From: Vibrio cortegadensis
GTDB lineage: Bacteria; Pseudomonadota; Gammaproteobacteria; Enterobacterales; Vibrionaceae
NCBI RefSeq assembly: GCF_024347395.1
Contig: NZ_AP025472.1
Coordinates: 2,852,001 to 2,916,000, forward strand
Direction: 5' to 3'
DNA: 64,000 nt
Below the pieces are notes generated by a model that saw nothing but the letters and a program-made list of their open reading frames with translations, ran no database searches and was not told where the DNA came from. Below are positions 1 through 7,358 of the stretch, one piece after another. The translations under genes and the position numbers were made by a program. The first letter of the stretch is position 1. Each line of letters begins with the position of its first letter.

Positions 1-434
1 TGAATATCAACTTGGCATGCGACTGATATTTGGTTTTGTAAGTAGGTCGCAAGAGCAATTCGCCCCTGTTTCCACAACCAATTCGCAACGCGATAGCCTT
101 GTAGCGCGTGATAACCCTTCAAGTACAACAGTGGCATTGAATACATTGCAACAGCAGGATCTCGCGTAACAGTCGCACAAATATCACAAGCTGCGGATTC
201 CATGATCTTCGGGTCTTGCTCAAAGGCTTGTTCAACCACTTCACGAACCGCCATTGCAGGCATAGACGCGGTTTTTAGCTTATTCGCCAAAATATAGCTC
301 AATGCAGAGGCAAGACTATCGTGATTAATAATCGTCGCATGGTAGAAGCTTGCTAACATCGGCTCTTGTTCCGACTGTTCACGCGCTTCGCGTACGATTG
401 ATTTCCATACTTTCTGTTTTTCGCAATGTTTCAT
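1..434 (-). CDS. cysE: Serine O-acetyltransferase, N-terminal part (cut by window edge)
   Basis: The reverse strand reads from an ATG at 434 (MKHCEKQKVWKSIVREAREQ) and stays open to base 1, giving about 144 residues of the helical N-terminal SATase domain. The left-handed beta-helix catalytic half lies outside the window. CysE acetylates L-serine with acetyl-CoA in the first committed step of cysteine synthesis. It follows gpsA on the same strand with a 91-bp gap, the order known in enterobacteria and vibrios. An ATG at 478 opens a frame that stops after 15 codons, so it is not the start. Identification is firm; only the 5' part is visible. Confidence 0.93.
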   Translation of the reverse strand, partial: MKHCEKQKVWKSIVREAREQSEQEPMLASFYHATIINHDSLASALSYILANKLKTASMPAMAVREVVEQAFEQDPKIMESAACDICATVTRDPAVAMYSMPLLYLKGYHALQGYRVANWLWKQGRIALATYLQNQISVACQVDI

Positions 435-486
435 GAATCGGTTCCAGTCGTCCGTGTTTTAAGCTCTAGCTCACTCATTTCACCAT

Positions 487-505
487 AGGGAGCTTTTCGC
501 TCCCT
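487..505. other. Hairpin in the gpsA-cysE gap
   Basis: A 7-bp perfect stem (AGGGAGC / GCTCCCT) with a 5-nt loop lies between gpsA and cysE. No T-run follows it on the minus strand, so it is not a convincing terminator for gpsA. It may be an RNA-processing or stabilising hairpin in a gpsA-cysE transcript. Role not established. Confidence 0.4.
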
Positions 506-525
506 TTAGCTATTCTTTTCTGTTT

Positions 526-1638
526 TTATGCTTCTGATTTCTTATCTCGCGCTAACAGATCTTGAGCAGCAAGATGTGCATCTTTACCTTGATACAATAC
601 TTGATAAATTTGGTCAACAATTGGCATCTCAACACCCATGCGATTTGCCAACATCCACACCTCTTTGGTATTGCGATAGCCTTCCACCACCTGACCAATT
701 TCTTGTTGTGCGGTATCGACATCTTTACCCGAACCTAGCGCTAGCCCAAAGCGGCGGTTACGCGATTGGTTATCGGTACAAGTGAGCACCAAGTCGCCTA
801 ATCCAGCCATACCCATAAAGGTTTCAGGTTGCGCTCCTAATGCAGCGCCTAAACGGCACATTTCAGCCAGACCACGCGTGATCAGCGCTGTACGAGCATT
901 AGCACCAAAACCAATACCATCGGACATGCCAGCACCAATAGCGATTACGTTTTTCACGGCTCCGCCTAACTGCATTCCCGTAAAGTCGCTGTTCGCGTAT
1001 ACACGGAAGGTTTTACTACAGTGGATTTTCTCTTGAAGGTCAGCGACAAATTGTTCGTCTAGAGAGGCCACTGAAATCGCCGTTGGCATTCCCATCGCAA
1101 GCTCTTTCGCAAACGTTGGGCCAGATAGTACCGCTAATGAGTAGCCATCTCCGACCGCATCATGCGCCACTTCTTTAAGCAAGCGACCCGTTTCAGGTTC
1201 AAGACCTTTGGTTGCCCAACAGATACGAGTATCACTGCGCAAATGAGGCTTCAGGCTATTAAGTACAATACCGAATACGTGGCTTGGTACTACAATCAAT
1301 AAATCTCGGCTGGCTTGCACCGCTTTTTCTAAATCCGATTCAACAATCAGTGTTTCGGGGAAATCGATTCCTGGTAAAAACTCATGGTTGGCACGATCGG
1401 CTTCTAATTTCGCCATGTGGCTCTCTTCATGTCCCCAAATGACAACATTAGCCCCATTACGCGCTAAAGAGATCGCCAGAGATGTCCCATAAGAGCCAGC
1501 ACCAATCACGGTCATCGCAATCTCTTTACCATAAACGTCATGACCAGATGCTTTTGCGTTTTGCTGGTCTAGCGAATTTTGAGCATTCAGTTTTTGAGAA
1601 TTCGGTTTTTGAGAGTTAGAGTCTTGAGAATCTGTCAT
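526..1638 (-). CDS. gpsA: NAD(P)-dependent glycerol-3-phosphate dehydrogenase
   Basis: GpsA reduces dihydroxyacetone phosphate to sn-glycerol-3-phosphate in the cytoplasm, the entry to phospholipid synthesis. The Rossmann start MTVIGAGSYGTSLA has the GxGxxG nucleotide-binding loop; the family stretches LSGPTFAKE, GGAVKNVIAIGAG and GLGDLVLTC follow. The 370 residues exceed the usual ~330-340 because about 40 low-complexity residues rich in N, Q, S and K precede the Rossmann fold. Residues 2-21 of this extension are encoded by four degenerate 15-nt repeats. An AGGTGA ribosome site lies just upstream of the ATG at 1638, so the extension is probably translated. It lies downstream of secB and upstream of cysE. 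Confidence 0.96.
   Translation of the reverse strand: MTDSQDSNSQKPNSQKLNAQNSLDQQNAKASGHDVYGKEIAMTVIGAGSYGTSLAISLARNGANVVIWGHEESHMAKLEADRANHEFLPGIDFPETLIVESDLEKAVQASRDLLIVVPSHVFGIVLNSLKPHLRSDTRICWATKGLEPETGRLLKEVAHDAVGDGYSLAVLSGPTFAKELAMGMPTAISVASLDEQFVADLQEKIHCSKTFRVYANSDFTGMQLGGAVKNVIAIGAGMSDGIGFGANARTALITRGLAEMCRLGAALGAQPETFMGMAGLGDLVLTCTDNQSRNRRFGLALGSGKDVDTAQQEIGQVVEGYRNTKEVWMLANRMGVEMPIVDQIYQVLYQGKDAHLAAQDLLARDKKSEA
1577..1636 (-). repeat. Four degenerate 15-bp tandem repeats in the gpsA 5' end
   Basis: Units start at 1577, 1592, 1607 and 1622; the clearest reads TTTTGAGAATTCGGT on the plus strand. Each unit encodes five residues (TDSQD, SNSQK, PNSQK, LNAQN), so gain or loss of a unit keeps the frame. 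This explains the long N-terminal tail of GpsA. Confidence 0.75.
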
Positions 1639-1691
1639 TGTTTCACCTGATTATTGGTCGCTACGTTCAGCGTTATTTATTGGCTAGTATA

Positions 1692-1749
1692 AATAAAAAA
1701 TGCACATCGCTCTAATGATCTCAATAAATCATTGTTGCTCTGTGCATTT
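1692..1749 (-). terminator. Long-stem terminator after secB
   Basis: AAATGCACA (1698-1706) pairs with TGTGCATTT (1741-1749), and an inner AATGAT/ATCATT stem lies between them. On the minus strand the stem runs into a T-rich stretch. It lies downstream of secB and upstream of the gpsA start. Confidence 0.6.
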
Positions 1750-1820
1750 AAAAAGCTTTCAAGAGAAGATTATTGCAACATTACATCGCGGCTCTAACCT
1801 TCTCTGATGTCTGGTCTCAA

Positions 1821-2291
1821 TTATGCTTCAGGTTGAGCTTCAGCTTGTTGAGCTTGGTTTTGTAGGTAGTTCATGAACAATGCATCGAAGTTAACTGGAG
1901 CAAGGTTCAATTGTGGGAACGTACCTTTAACCACTAGGCTAGAGATTGTTTCACGAGCATATGGGAATAGGATGTTCGGGCAGAAAGCGCCTAGGCAATG
2001 TGCAAGTTGTCCAGCTTCCATTTCACCAGCAGTGAAGATACCACCTTGTTGAACTTCACATAAGAATGCTGTTTCTTCTTCATTCTTAACCGTTACCGTT
2101 AAACGTAGAATGACTTCGTAAACGCCTTCACCTAGCTCACGGCTTTGAGTGTCAAGATCTAGCTTAACATCTGGGTTCCACTCTTTTTGGAACATGTTTG
2201 GTGAGTTAGGCGCTTCAAATGAAACGTCTTTTAGGAAGATACGTTGGATTGCAAATTGTTGTTGTGCTTCTTGAGGTGCTGCTTCAGCCAT
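1821..2291 (-). CDS. secB: Protein-export chaperone SecB
   Basis: SecB is a cytoplasmic tetrameric chaperone that keeps presecretory proteins unfolded and delivers them to SecA. The 156-residue protein has the family body (FAIQRIFLKDVSFEAPNSP, LGEGVYEVILRLTVT, CPNILFPYARE) and the usual flexible A/Q/E-rich C-terminal tail. An AAGGA ribosome site precedes the ATG at 2291. Its place between yibN and gpsA is the conserved order, although grxC, which sits between yibN and secB in E. coli, is absent. Confidence 0.98.
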   Translation of the reverse strand: MAEAAPQEAQQQFAIQRIFLKDVSFEAPNSPNMFQKEWNPDVKLDLDTQSRELGEGVYEVILRLTVTVKNEEETAFLCEVQQGGIFTAGEMEAGQLAHCLGAFCPNILFPYARETISSLVVKGTFPQLNLAPVNFDALFMNYLQNQAQQAEAQPEA

Positions 2292-2491
2292 TTTCTTAAT
2301 CCTTAAAATACTTACTCAAAATAGAGAATCTGTTGGTGTGTCTGCCTTTAAGCGAATAAAAAGAGACTACCCGAGCTCCATTACAATGACTAGATTAAGC
2401 CTCCATTACGTGGAAAGCATCACAACTCTTAGGGATAAGTGCCGAGATTTTGCCCAGTCATTGCATAAATAAAACCAATTAATAGAGCGAA

Positions 2492-2926
2492 CTATTTTTT
2501 ACCACGTATTAGTGGCATGTTTGCTTCGCTCCAACCTGCTAAACCATTTTGCAGCAAGTTAACATTTTCAAAACCTGCTTTTGCCATAAGGTTTGCACTT
2601 TCGACAGCCGTTTGGCCTGTCTTACATACAACAATGATTGGGTCAGCTTTATGGTTTTCAAGGCTACCAAAGTTACCCGCTTTGATATCAGACGGTAAAA
2701 TGTGAACTGCGTCCGTAATATGCCCTTTCTTGAACTCATCTTTAGTACGGATATCCACAACCACACCATTTTCACGGTTCATCAGTTGTGTGGTTTCCGC
2801 TGAGTTGATCTCTTTGTATGCTGCTGTCGTTGATTTCACAATATTCATGATCACTGCAACAACCAAACCAATCCACGCAATTGCTAGGATCATATTCTCT
2901 TGAAAAAATGCTACGTATTCTTGCAT
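2492..2926 (-). CDS. yibN: Membrane-anchored rhodanese-like protein (YibN type)
   Basis: The 144-residue protein has one N-terminal membrane segment (about residues 13-30) followed by a single rhodanese domain (about 40-140). The active-site loop is CKTGQTA, with the cysteine expected of a sulfurtransferase or persulfide carrier. The domain probably faces the cytoplasm. YibN stands next to secB in E. coli as well, and there it diverges from gpmI. Here an integrated element separates the two. The exact sulfur acceptor is unknown. Confidence 0.9.
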   Translation of the reverse strand: MQEYVAFFQENMILAIAWIGLVVAVIMNIVKSTTAAYKEINSAETTQLMNRENGVVVDIRTKDEFKKGHITDAVHILPSDIKAGNFGSLENHKADPIIVVCKTGQTAVESANLMAKAGFENVNLLQNGLAGWSEANMPLIRGKK

Positions 2927-3213
2927 ATCTGCACTCTACAATATCGGGCTAAAAAGTTAGACAGGGAGTATAGCGAGGTTATAAGCGCGAAGCGAGAGAG
3001 GAAAATATTTCTAAGCAATAATTGAGATCTGTTGTAAATGATTATTCGTATCGGCAGAACTCATCGAAAAGAACAACATCGCCTTTAAACCTTCTTGATA
3101 TCTATCTTGCATCCATCCAGTTGAATTGTGGTACTAATCTCTGAGTTCAAAAGAAAAAATGATAATATATGAAAGCGAGTAACGATAAACTGCGAACATT
3201 ATTTGATCTTAGC

Positions 3214-3330
3214 CTACAGTTTCCACTACAAACTGTAGTAAAATTACGCTAATTTTATTTTTGCCATCAAAAGCCCCAAAGCCCACACGGTATAAGGCCT
3301 GAAGAGCAACTATGTGTCACACAAACTGTA
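3214..3330. promoter_or_regulatory. Left-end integrase arm-site region and int promoter
   Basis: CTACAGTTT (3214-3222) and AAACTGTAG (3230-3238) form a 9-bp inverted repeat just outside the attL core. ACAAACTGTA recurs at 3228-3237 and 3321-3330. GTGTCACACAA (3314-3324) is found again near the right end (8846-8856). Such repeats at both ends are typical of arm-type sites for a tyrosine recombinase. They also overlap the region where the integrase promoter must lie. Confidence 0.5.
3243..3255. other. Candidate attL core
   Basis: ATTACGCTAATTT is repeated exactly at 8927-8939, in the same orientation. It lies 93 bp before the integrase start. With one base of slippage the match extends through a following ATTT. 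Assignment as the crossover core is inferred from position and identity. Confidence 0.6.
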
Positions 3331-3348
3331 CAACAAAGTGAAATACAC

Positions 3349-4635
3349 ATGCCCGATACTAAGTACTTAATCCGTCGTCACGACACCTATTACTTTAACT
3401 ACCGCATTCCTGAATCTCTTAAATCCGAACTGAAAGTCAGCGGAGCATTCTTCCGCCAATCCCTTAAAACAGGATCTCTAAAAGAAGCGCAGCGTCTACG
3501 GACTGCAAAACTAGCTGAATTACATAAACTAGAAGATGAGGTGAATTCTAGAAATTCAGGCTCATCTCGATTCGAAAAACTACTGACTGAGCTAAGAATC
3601 GATAGAGATTCAGCCCCAGATGAATTCGATATTCTCAACCCAGACGACACTAAAAAATCGAATGATAGCGTCTATGTCGATGCTTATAAGGTTGCTAGTA
3701 ACGAACTAATTCAAATTAAACGAGTACAAGACAGCGTTGAACTTCGAAAGAAACAGTATGGGCTTAATTTAAGTCAGGTATATTCGTTATATATGAATGA
3801 CCATCCAAAACTGAAAGAGACATCAGTCAACCAATATAAGCAAGCTCTCAATTTCCTACCAAAAAGAATGCATTCCACACCTGTTGAGCAATTGAATCGT
3901 AATGACATTAAAGATCTCATCAAAAATACAACCCTTATGCAAAATACGGTTAAGGCAAGGATTCGGTATTTGAAGCTCATCGTCACCTACGCTTGTGATG
4001 AAGATAAGCTAAGTGGAAAAAATCCATTCGAGAATCTAAATGTATCATCGTTGATGAAAAACGGAGCACCGAAGGGAAAATTGCCACTTCCCACGGACAT
4101 ACACGGTATCATTTTGAAAGAAACAGAGTCTAGACGAGATTGGCAGTTCGCTCTGCCTCGTTTATTACCCCTTACCGGATTGCGCATTTCCGAAATGCTA
4201 TCTTTAACTCCTGAAGATATAAAAGACGGAATGATTCACATCAAACAAGGAAAGACGGCTAACGCAATTCGTCAGATTCCGATATCTAAAGAAGTACAAG
4301 CAATACTTGATGAGATAACCCCCGTAGATGGAAAGCTAATCCCTCATGCAAGTCCTAGAAGTGTACAAACTACATTGATGCGTAACAAAGAGAAATGGGG
4401 ATGGGCTGGTGGAGAATACGGAACACACAGTTTCCGCAAAATGTTTGCGACCGCACTTCAAGAAGTAGGCTGCCCAGAAGCAGATGCAAACTTTATGATG
4501 GGGCATCGTTCTCCAACATTGAGCTATGGACTTTACAGCGTCAATCCTGATGTAATAAAACGCATAAAGCCGTCAGTGGATAAGGTTATAAATGCTCCTA
4601 TGATGAAGGCGCTAAAAACCGAGCTATCCAAATAA
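3349..4635 (+). CDS. Tyrosine recombinase (phage-type integrase)
   Basis: This 428-residue site-specific recombinase should integrate and excise the island. Residues 1-60 look like the DUF6538 N-terminal DNA-binding region (YLIRRHDTYYFNYRIP). A SAM-like core-binding domain spans about 130-235 and the catalytic domain about 240-400. The catalytic set appears complete: R279 (TGLRISEM), K302 (QGKTA), H360 and R363 (THSFR), H386 (GHRSP) and Y396 (YGLYS). It is the outermost gene, 93 bp inside the left repeat, and reads inward. The ATG at 3349 follows an AAAGTG stretch with weak Shine-Dalgarno character, so the start is likely but not proven. Confidence 0.95.
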   Translation: MPDTKYLIRRHDTYYFNYRIPESLKSELKVSGAFFRQSLKTGSLKEAQRLRTAKLAELHKLEDEVNSRNSGSSRFEKLLTELRIDRDSAPDEFDILNPDDTKKSNDSVYVDAYKVASNELIQIKRVQDSVELRKKQYGLNLSQVYSLYMNDHPKLKETSVNQYKQALNFLPKRMHSTPVEQLNRNDIKDLIKNTTLMQNTVKARIRYLKLIVTYACDEDKLSGKNPFENLNVSSLMKNGAPKGKLPLPTDIHGIILKETESRRDWQFALPRLLPLTGLRISEMLSLTPEDIKDGMIHIKQGKTANAIRQIPISKEVQAILDEITPVDGKLIPHASPRSVQTTLMRNKEKWGWAGGEYGTHSFRKMFATALQEVGCPEADANFMMGHRSPTLSYGLYSVNPDVIKRIKPSVDKVINAPMMKALKTELSK

Positions 4636-4681
4636 AAGAAAACCGCTTGTTGCTTCTAACAGCCACAAGTGATCTATCTTG

Positions 4682-4791
4682 AGGTACGTACCTAGTACGT
4701 ACTAAATACGTGCCAATGCCCGAACCCTCGTACCAAAATATTTAGCGGATACTCTATCGAATATCAAAAGTCAGACTAAAAGTACGAGGGT
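4682..4791. other. Candidate replication origin: tandem palindromes and long inverted repeat
   Basis: Two perfect palindromes abut: AGGTACGTACCT (4682-4693) and AGTACGTACT (4694-4703), followed by a related AAATACGTG. Further on, ACCCTCGTAC (4724-4733) and GTACGAGGGT (4782-4791) form a 10-bp inverted repeat around about 48 AT-rich bases. The block lies between the integrase stop and the end of the helicase gene. Iteron-like repeats with an AT-rich core beside a replicative helicase suggest an origin. The convergent genes on both sides mean it could also act as a terminator region, but no T-run is present. Confidence 0.5.
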
Positions 4792-4825
4792 ACACATCTT
4801 CATTAACTTATTTCTATATATAGGA

Positions 4826-6199
4826 CTATACCGAGAACTGACTTGCTTGCTCATCGATAGAATCACCAGCCCTAGTAAAGCGTTCTCGCTCATCTATCAA
4901 GACAGCGTATGCCGCCTCGCCTTTCAAGCCATCAAGGAAGTATCCAGTTGCCTTGCTCCTACCAACTCTTTTCTTCTGATACCCAGCATCCTCAAGCTGA
5001 TATTTAAAGCTCGTATTCTGGCTCAACTTGCTCCAAATGAAGTTTTCACCAAGATTTGCACCGATAATAAGAGAGTTCCAACGCCCTTCGTCGATTGACT
5101 CCCAGCCAGCATTTCTATATTCCTTAATTATCTGTTCCACAGGGTCTTCACACATTGCCAAATATTCCTTTTTGGCTTCTGTCATAGGACAAGAGTGAGG
5201 CGACCACTTCGATATGTCGTAATTAAGTAAGTACCCATGTACCAGTTCCCAACTCACGCTGAACCAATCCAAAAACTCACCGATAAATTCTTGCGTGTCT
5301 TCCTTATCAATCTCATGGATAACGTATGCCATGACATAGATACGGCGGTCTTCCTGCTCAATATTAAAGGCTCGACCTTGAGTATTATCAGCGAACATAA
5401 AGCGGCTAAATATCTCCTGCTTGTAAGGTCTAACATGCTTTGGGTTCACCAAGACCTCGCTAGTAGTCAGCAAACTTTTCATCTCAAGGTAAACGTTCAT
5501 ACCCTTAGCCTTGCTTTCATCCACGAAAACTAGCAGATTATTCGCAACACTCTCACTATGCGTCCCTCGAATCTCTTTCAAATTGGTGGTCACGGTCTGT
5601 TTACAAAGCAACTTATTTAGTACACGCTCAACGAGAACGTTCTTACCTACGCCATGCTCTGTTCTAAATAATGGGTGCACGCTAGGGCGCTCCTCCGGCT
5701 TCTGTATCATATGCGCCATCCAACACATCAACCACTCGGTATCACCGGATCCTATCGTTAACCTGTTTATAAGTTCGATAAACGGCTCCACACACATCTT
5801 TTGTACCAGTGGATCTTCTGGAAGGAATGGTTGTTCTAGTATTTGAGCTAGAGTTTTAGCGTCACCTTGAGGCTTGTAATCATCCTCCTTCCATGCCTTG
5901 AATGTATTGACGAAATTACAACCATTTTCGGAAATAAACTGCGATTTGTTCGGCATAAATCGAGTGCCTGACACTAATGGTAATCGCCTCTGAAGCGCGT
6001 ATATAGCATCGGAAGGCTTCAAATCGGCCTTAATCGCTCTGGTTTTCATATTAGAAACACTACTTGATGTGTCCGTCCTGTGATTCCATAAACGAGGTTG
6101 AGGTTTATCATCCTCAAACCAAAACCATCCCTCGGCTTTCAAGCGTGAAACCCATTCATTTTTGCTGGCTTCTGCTGCCAGCTCCTCCATAACATCCAT
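4826..6199 (-). CDS. SF3-type replicative helicase / primase-like protein (DUF5906 type)
   Basis: The 457-residue protein resembles the helicase half of phage and satellite primase-helicases. Walker A is EHGVGKN (about 182-187, lysine 186), with Asn where Ser or Thr is usual. Walker B is LLVFVDE (222-228), sensor 1 is FMFADNTQ (around 268-274), and DRR (284-286) may supply the arginine finger. No primase catalytic domain is evident in the short N-terminus, so it may act as a helicase only. Its ATG at 6199 lies inside the preceding small ORF, suggesting translational coupling, and GGAG lies a few bases upstream. It ends 34 bp from the candidate origin and should drive replication of the excised island. 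Confidence 0.85.
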   Translation of the reverse strand: MDVMEELAAEASKNEWVSRLKAEGWFWFEDDKPQPRLWNHRTDTSSSVSNMKTRAIKADLKPSDAIYALQRRLPLVSGTRFMPNKSQFISENGCNFVNTFKAWKEDDYKPQGDAKTLAQILEQPFLPEDPLVQKMCVEPFIELINRLTIGSGDTEWLMCWMAHMIQKPEERPSVHPLFRTEHGVGKNVLVERVLNKLLCKQTVTTNLKEIRGTHSESVANNLLVFVDESKAKGMNVYLEMKSLLTTSEVLVNPKHVRPYKQEIFSRFMFADNTQGRAFNIEQEDRRIYVMAYVIHEIDKEDTQEFIGEFLDWFSVSWELVHGYLLNYDISKWSPHSCPMTEAKKEYLAMCEDPVEQIIKEYRNAGWESIDEGRWNSLIIGANLGENFIWSKLSQNTSFKYQLEDAGYQKKRVGRSKATGYFLDGLKGEAAYAVLIDERERFTRAGDSIDEQASQFSV

Positions 6200-6326
6200 G
6201 TTCTACTCCTTGCTGGGTAATTTTCTGTTCTAATAATTGATTAATATAACTTGCTAGTGGCATATCGGCCTGATTGGCCTCTCGTAACAGCTGTTCATAT
6301 ATTGTTTGCTTCAGTGATAAATACAT
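6156..6326 (-). CDS. Small ribbon-helix-helix-like protein
   Basis: ATG at 6326 opens a 56-residue frame (MYLSLKQTIYEQLLREANQ onward). A short strand, helix A (about 7-22) and helix B beginning with PLASYINQLLEQ fit a CopG/Arc-type ribbon-helix-helix fold. That would be a DNA-binding repressor or plasmid-style copy regulator. The start is 7 bp after the stop of the HTH gene, and its last 44 bases overlap the helicase gene in another frame. The last third is compressed by that overlap and may be unstructured. The fold is judged by eye only. Confidence 0.6.
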   Translation of the reverse strand: MYLSLKQTIYEQLLREANQADMPLASYINQLLEQKITQQGVEHGCYGGAGSRSQQK

Positions 6327-6333
6327 AATTGCC

Positions 6334-6480
6334 TCACTTCAGTCCTTCTGTTCGTAAAACTCGCCCCACGGTATTGCGGTGACACCCCAAAGAGCTAGCG
6401 ATAGCTTGATGAGTCCAATTCAAATCGCGAAGCTCAATGATTCGTGCACGTTTAGTGCGAGTAATGCGGTTCGTTAGCAT
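6334..6480 (-). CDS. Small helix-turn-helix regulator
   Basis: This 48-residue protein starts MLTNRITRTKRARIIELRDL and is almost entirely one HTH of the resolvase/transposase (HTH_23/38) type: NWTHQAIASSLG, then CHRNTVGRVLR. GGAGGAAATC lies directly upstream of the ATG at 6480. That makes this start better than the in-frame ATG at 6492, which overlaps the ribosome site. It is the first gene of the minus-strand operon with the RHH-like gene and the helicase. By analogy with satellite regulators it could switch replication or excision genes, or act as an excisionase; this is inference. Confidence 0.7.
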   Translation of the reverse strand: MLTNRITRTKRARIIELRDLNWTHQAIASSLGCHRNTVGRVLRTEGLK

Positions 6481-6589
6481 GATTTCCTCCATGTTTGCTG
6501 TATTCCCACTCGTATTTTAATGAGATTGAACAACTACGAACCGCTATGCACCACTTCTGCTCCTCAAATTCAATATCGAGCCGTACTTT

Positions 6590-6608
6590 CGTTATAAGTC
6601 AGATAACG
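6590..6608. promoter_or_regulatory. Operator-like dyad in the divergent control region
   Basis: CGTTAT (6590-6595) and ATAACG (6603-6608) form a 6-bp dyad with a 7-bp spacer. It lies in the 150-bp region between the minus-strand HTH operon and the plus-strand peptide gene. It is a plausible target for the HTH or RHH protein; the assignment is a guess from position. Confidence 0.3.
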
Positions 6609-6631
6609 CAAACATCACGGAGAACTCTAAT

Positions 6632-6736
6632 ATGAGAAATACACTTATCACCTTAGTCGCATCAGCTGTCGTCGAACTACTTTTGAGCGAGGTCAACGAC
6701 TACTTAACTAAACGATTTAATCACTCAATAAAATAG
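6632..6736 (+). CDS. 34-residue hydrophobic-start peptide
   Basis: An ORF of 35 codons with CGGAG about 9 bases upstream of its ATG encodes MRNTLITLVASAVVELLLSE and 14 polar residues. The first 20 residues form a possible amphipathic or short membrane helix; the tail is charged and basic. It is the first plus-strand gene after the divergent control region and is followed by a hairpin before the serine recombinase. No family was recognised. It may be a small membrane peptide or toxin-like product. Confidence 0.45.
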   Translation: MRNTLITLVASAVVELLLSEVNDYLTKRFNHSIK

Positions 6737-6763
6737 AAAGCATCATCCGTTAAGTGATATATT

Positions 6764-6784
6764 CGGCAGCCTTATTGGTTGCCG
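6764..6784 (+). other. Hairpin upstream of the serine recombinase
   Basis: CGGCAGCC pairs with GGTTGCCG (one G-T pair) around a TTATT loop, followed by ATTTCTTATT. It could be a weak terminator or an untranslated-region hairpin controlling the next gene, whose AAGGAG site follows 16 bases later. Confidence 0.4.
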
Positions 6785-6813
6785 ATTTCTTATTCCTATA
6801 AGGAGAAACAGAT

Positions 6814-7356
6814 ATGGCAATCGTTGGGTACGCTCGAGTGAGCACCACGGGACAGAGCTTAGAGACTCAGCTTAGTGCACTAGCTGATTGTGAGCTTATC
6901 TTTCAGGAGAAAGCTTCTGGTGCGCATTCAGAGCGTCAGGAGTTAGCTCGAATGCTTGAATATATTCGGGAAGGTGATACGGTAAAAGTTACTAAGTTGT
7001 GCAGGCTTGCACGGAATACAAAGCATTTACTTGAAGTTGTTGAGCTACTCGATAGCAAGAAGGTATCGCTTCAAGTATTGAATTTAGGAATTGATACAGC
7101 CTCACCAACAGGCCGCTTAATGGTCACACTTATCGGTGCTATCGCTACGTTTGAGCGACAGCTACTACTTGAACGCCAAGCAGAAGGTATTGCACTGGCA
7201 AAATCGAAAGGCAAGTACAAAGGAAGAAAGCCTACGGCTAGAGCTAAGCAAACTAAAGTTCTCGAACTGTTAGCTGGTGGTATGAGCAAATCGCAAGTAG
7301 CGAAAGAACTAGGTCTCAGCCTTTCAAGTGTTTATCGAATTGAGAAAGTGAATTAA
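6814..7356 (+). CDS. Serine recombinase (resolvase/invertase family)
   Basis: The 180-residue protein has the small serine recombinase layout: a catalytic domain (1-120), a long E helix, and a C-terminal Hin-like HTH (about 145-178). Ser10 in YARVST is the nucleophile, with R8 beside it. R41, R64 and R67 match the active-site arginines R45, R68 and R71 of gamma-delta resolvase. The conserved Asp of the DRL motif (D67 there) is Cys63 here (KLCRLARNT), two base changes from an Asp codon. AAGGAG lies 9 bp before the ATG. The next gene follows after only 2 bp. It may resolve multimers of the replicating island or invert a segment; no invertible repeats were found. Confidence 0.93.
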   Translation: MAIVGYARVSTTGQSLETQLSALADCELIFQEKASGAHSERQELARMLEYIREGDTVKVTKLCRLARNTKHLLEVVELLDSKKVSLQVLNLGIDTASPTGRLMVTLIGAIATFERQLLLERQAEGIALAKSKGKYKGRKPTARAKQTKVLELLAGGMSKSQVAKELGLSLSSVYRIEKVN

Positions 7357-7358
7357 TT

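Larger units (their letters stand above)
2927..3348. other. Gene-free stretch: yibN upstream region and left end of the island
   Basis: About 315 bp should be native chromosome carrying the yibN promoter. From about 3214 on it holds a 9-bp inverted repeat, the candidate attL core (3243-3255) and integrase arm-type motifs. I see no ORF with a ribosome site. Confidence 0.6.

Noticed and set aside
438..478. Short upstream frame before cysE
   Set aside because: Fifteen codons ending at a TGA that overlaps the cysE start region; no sign it is translated, and leader control of cysE is not known.
528..785. Plus-strand frames inside gpsA (also 782-1036)
   Set aside because: They lie antisense to a certain core gene, lack ribosome sites and have no family resemblance.
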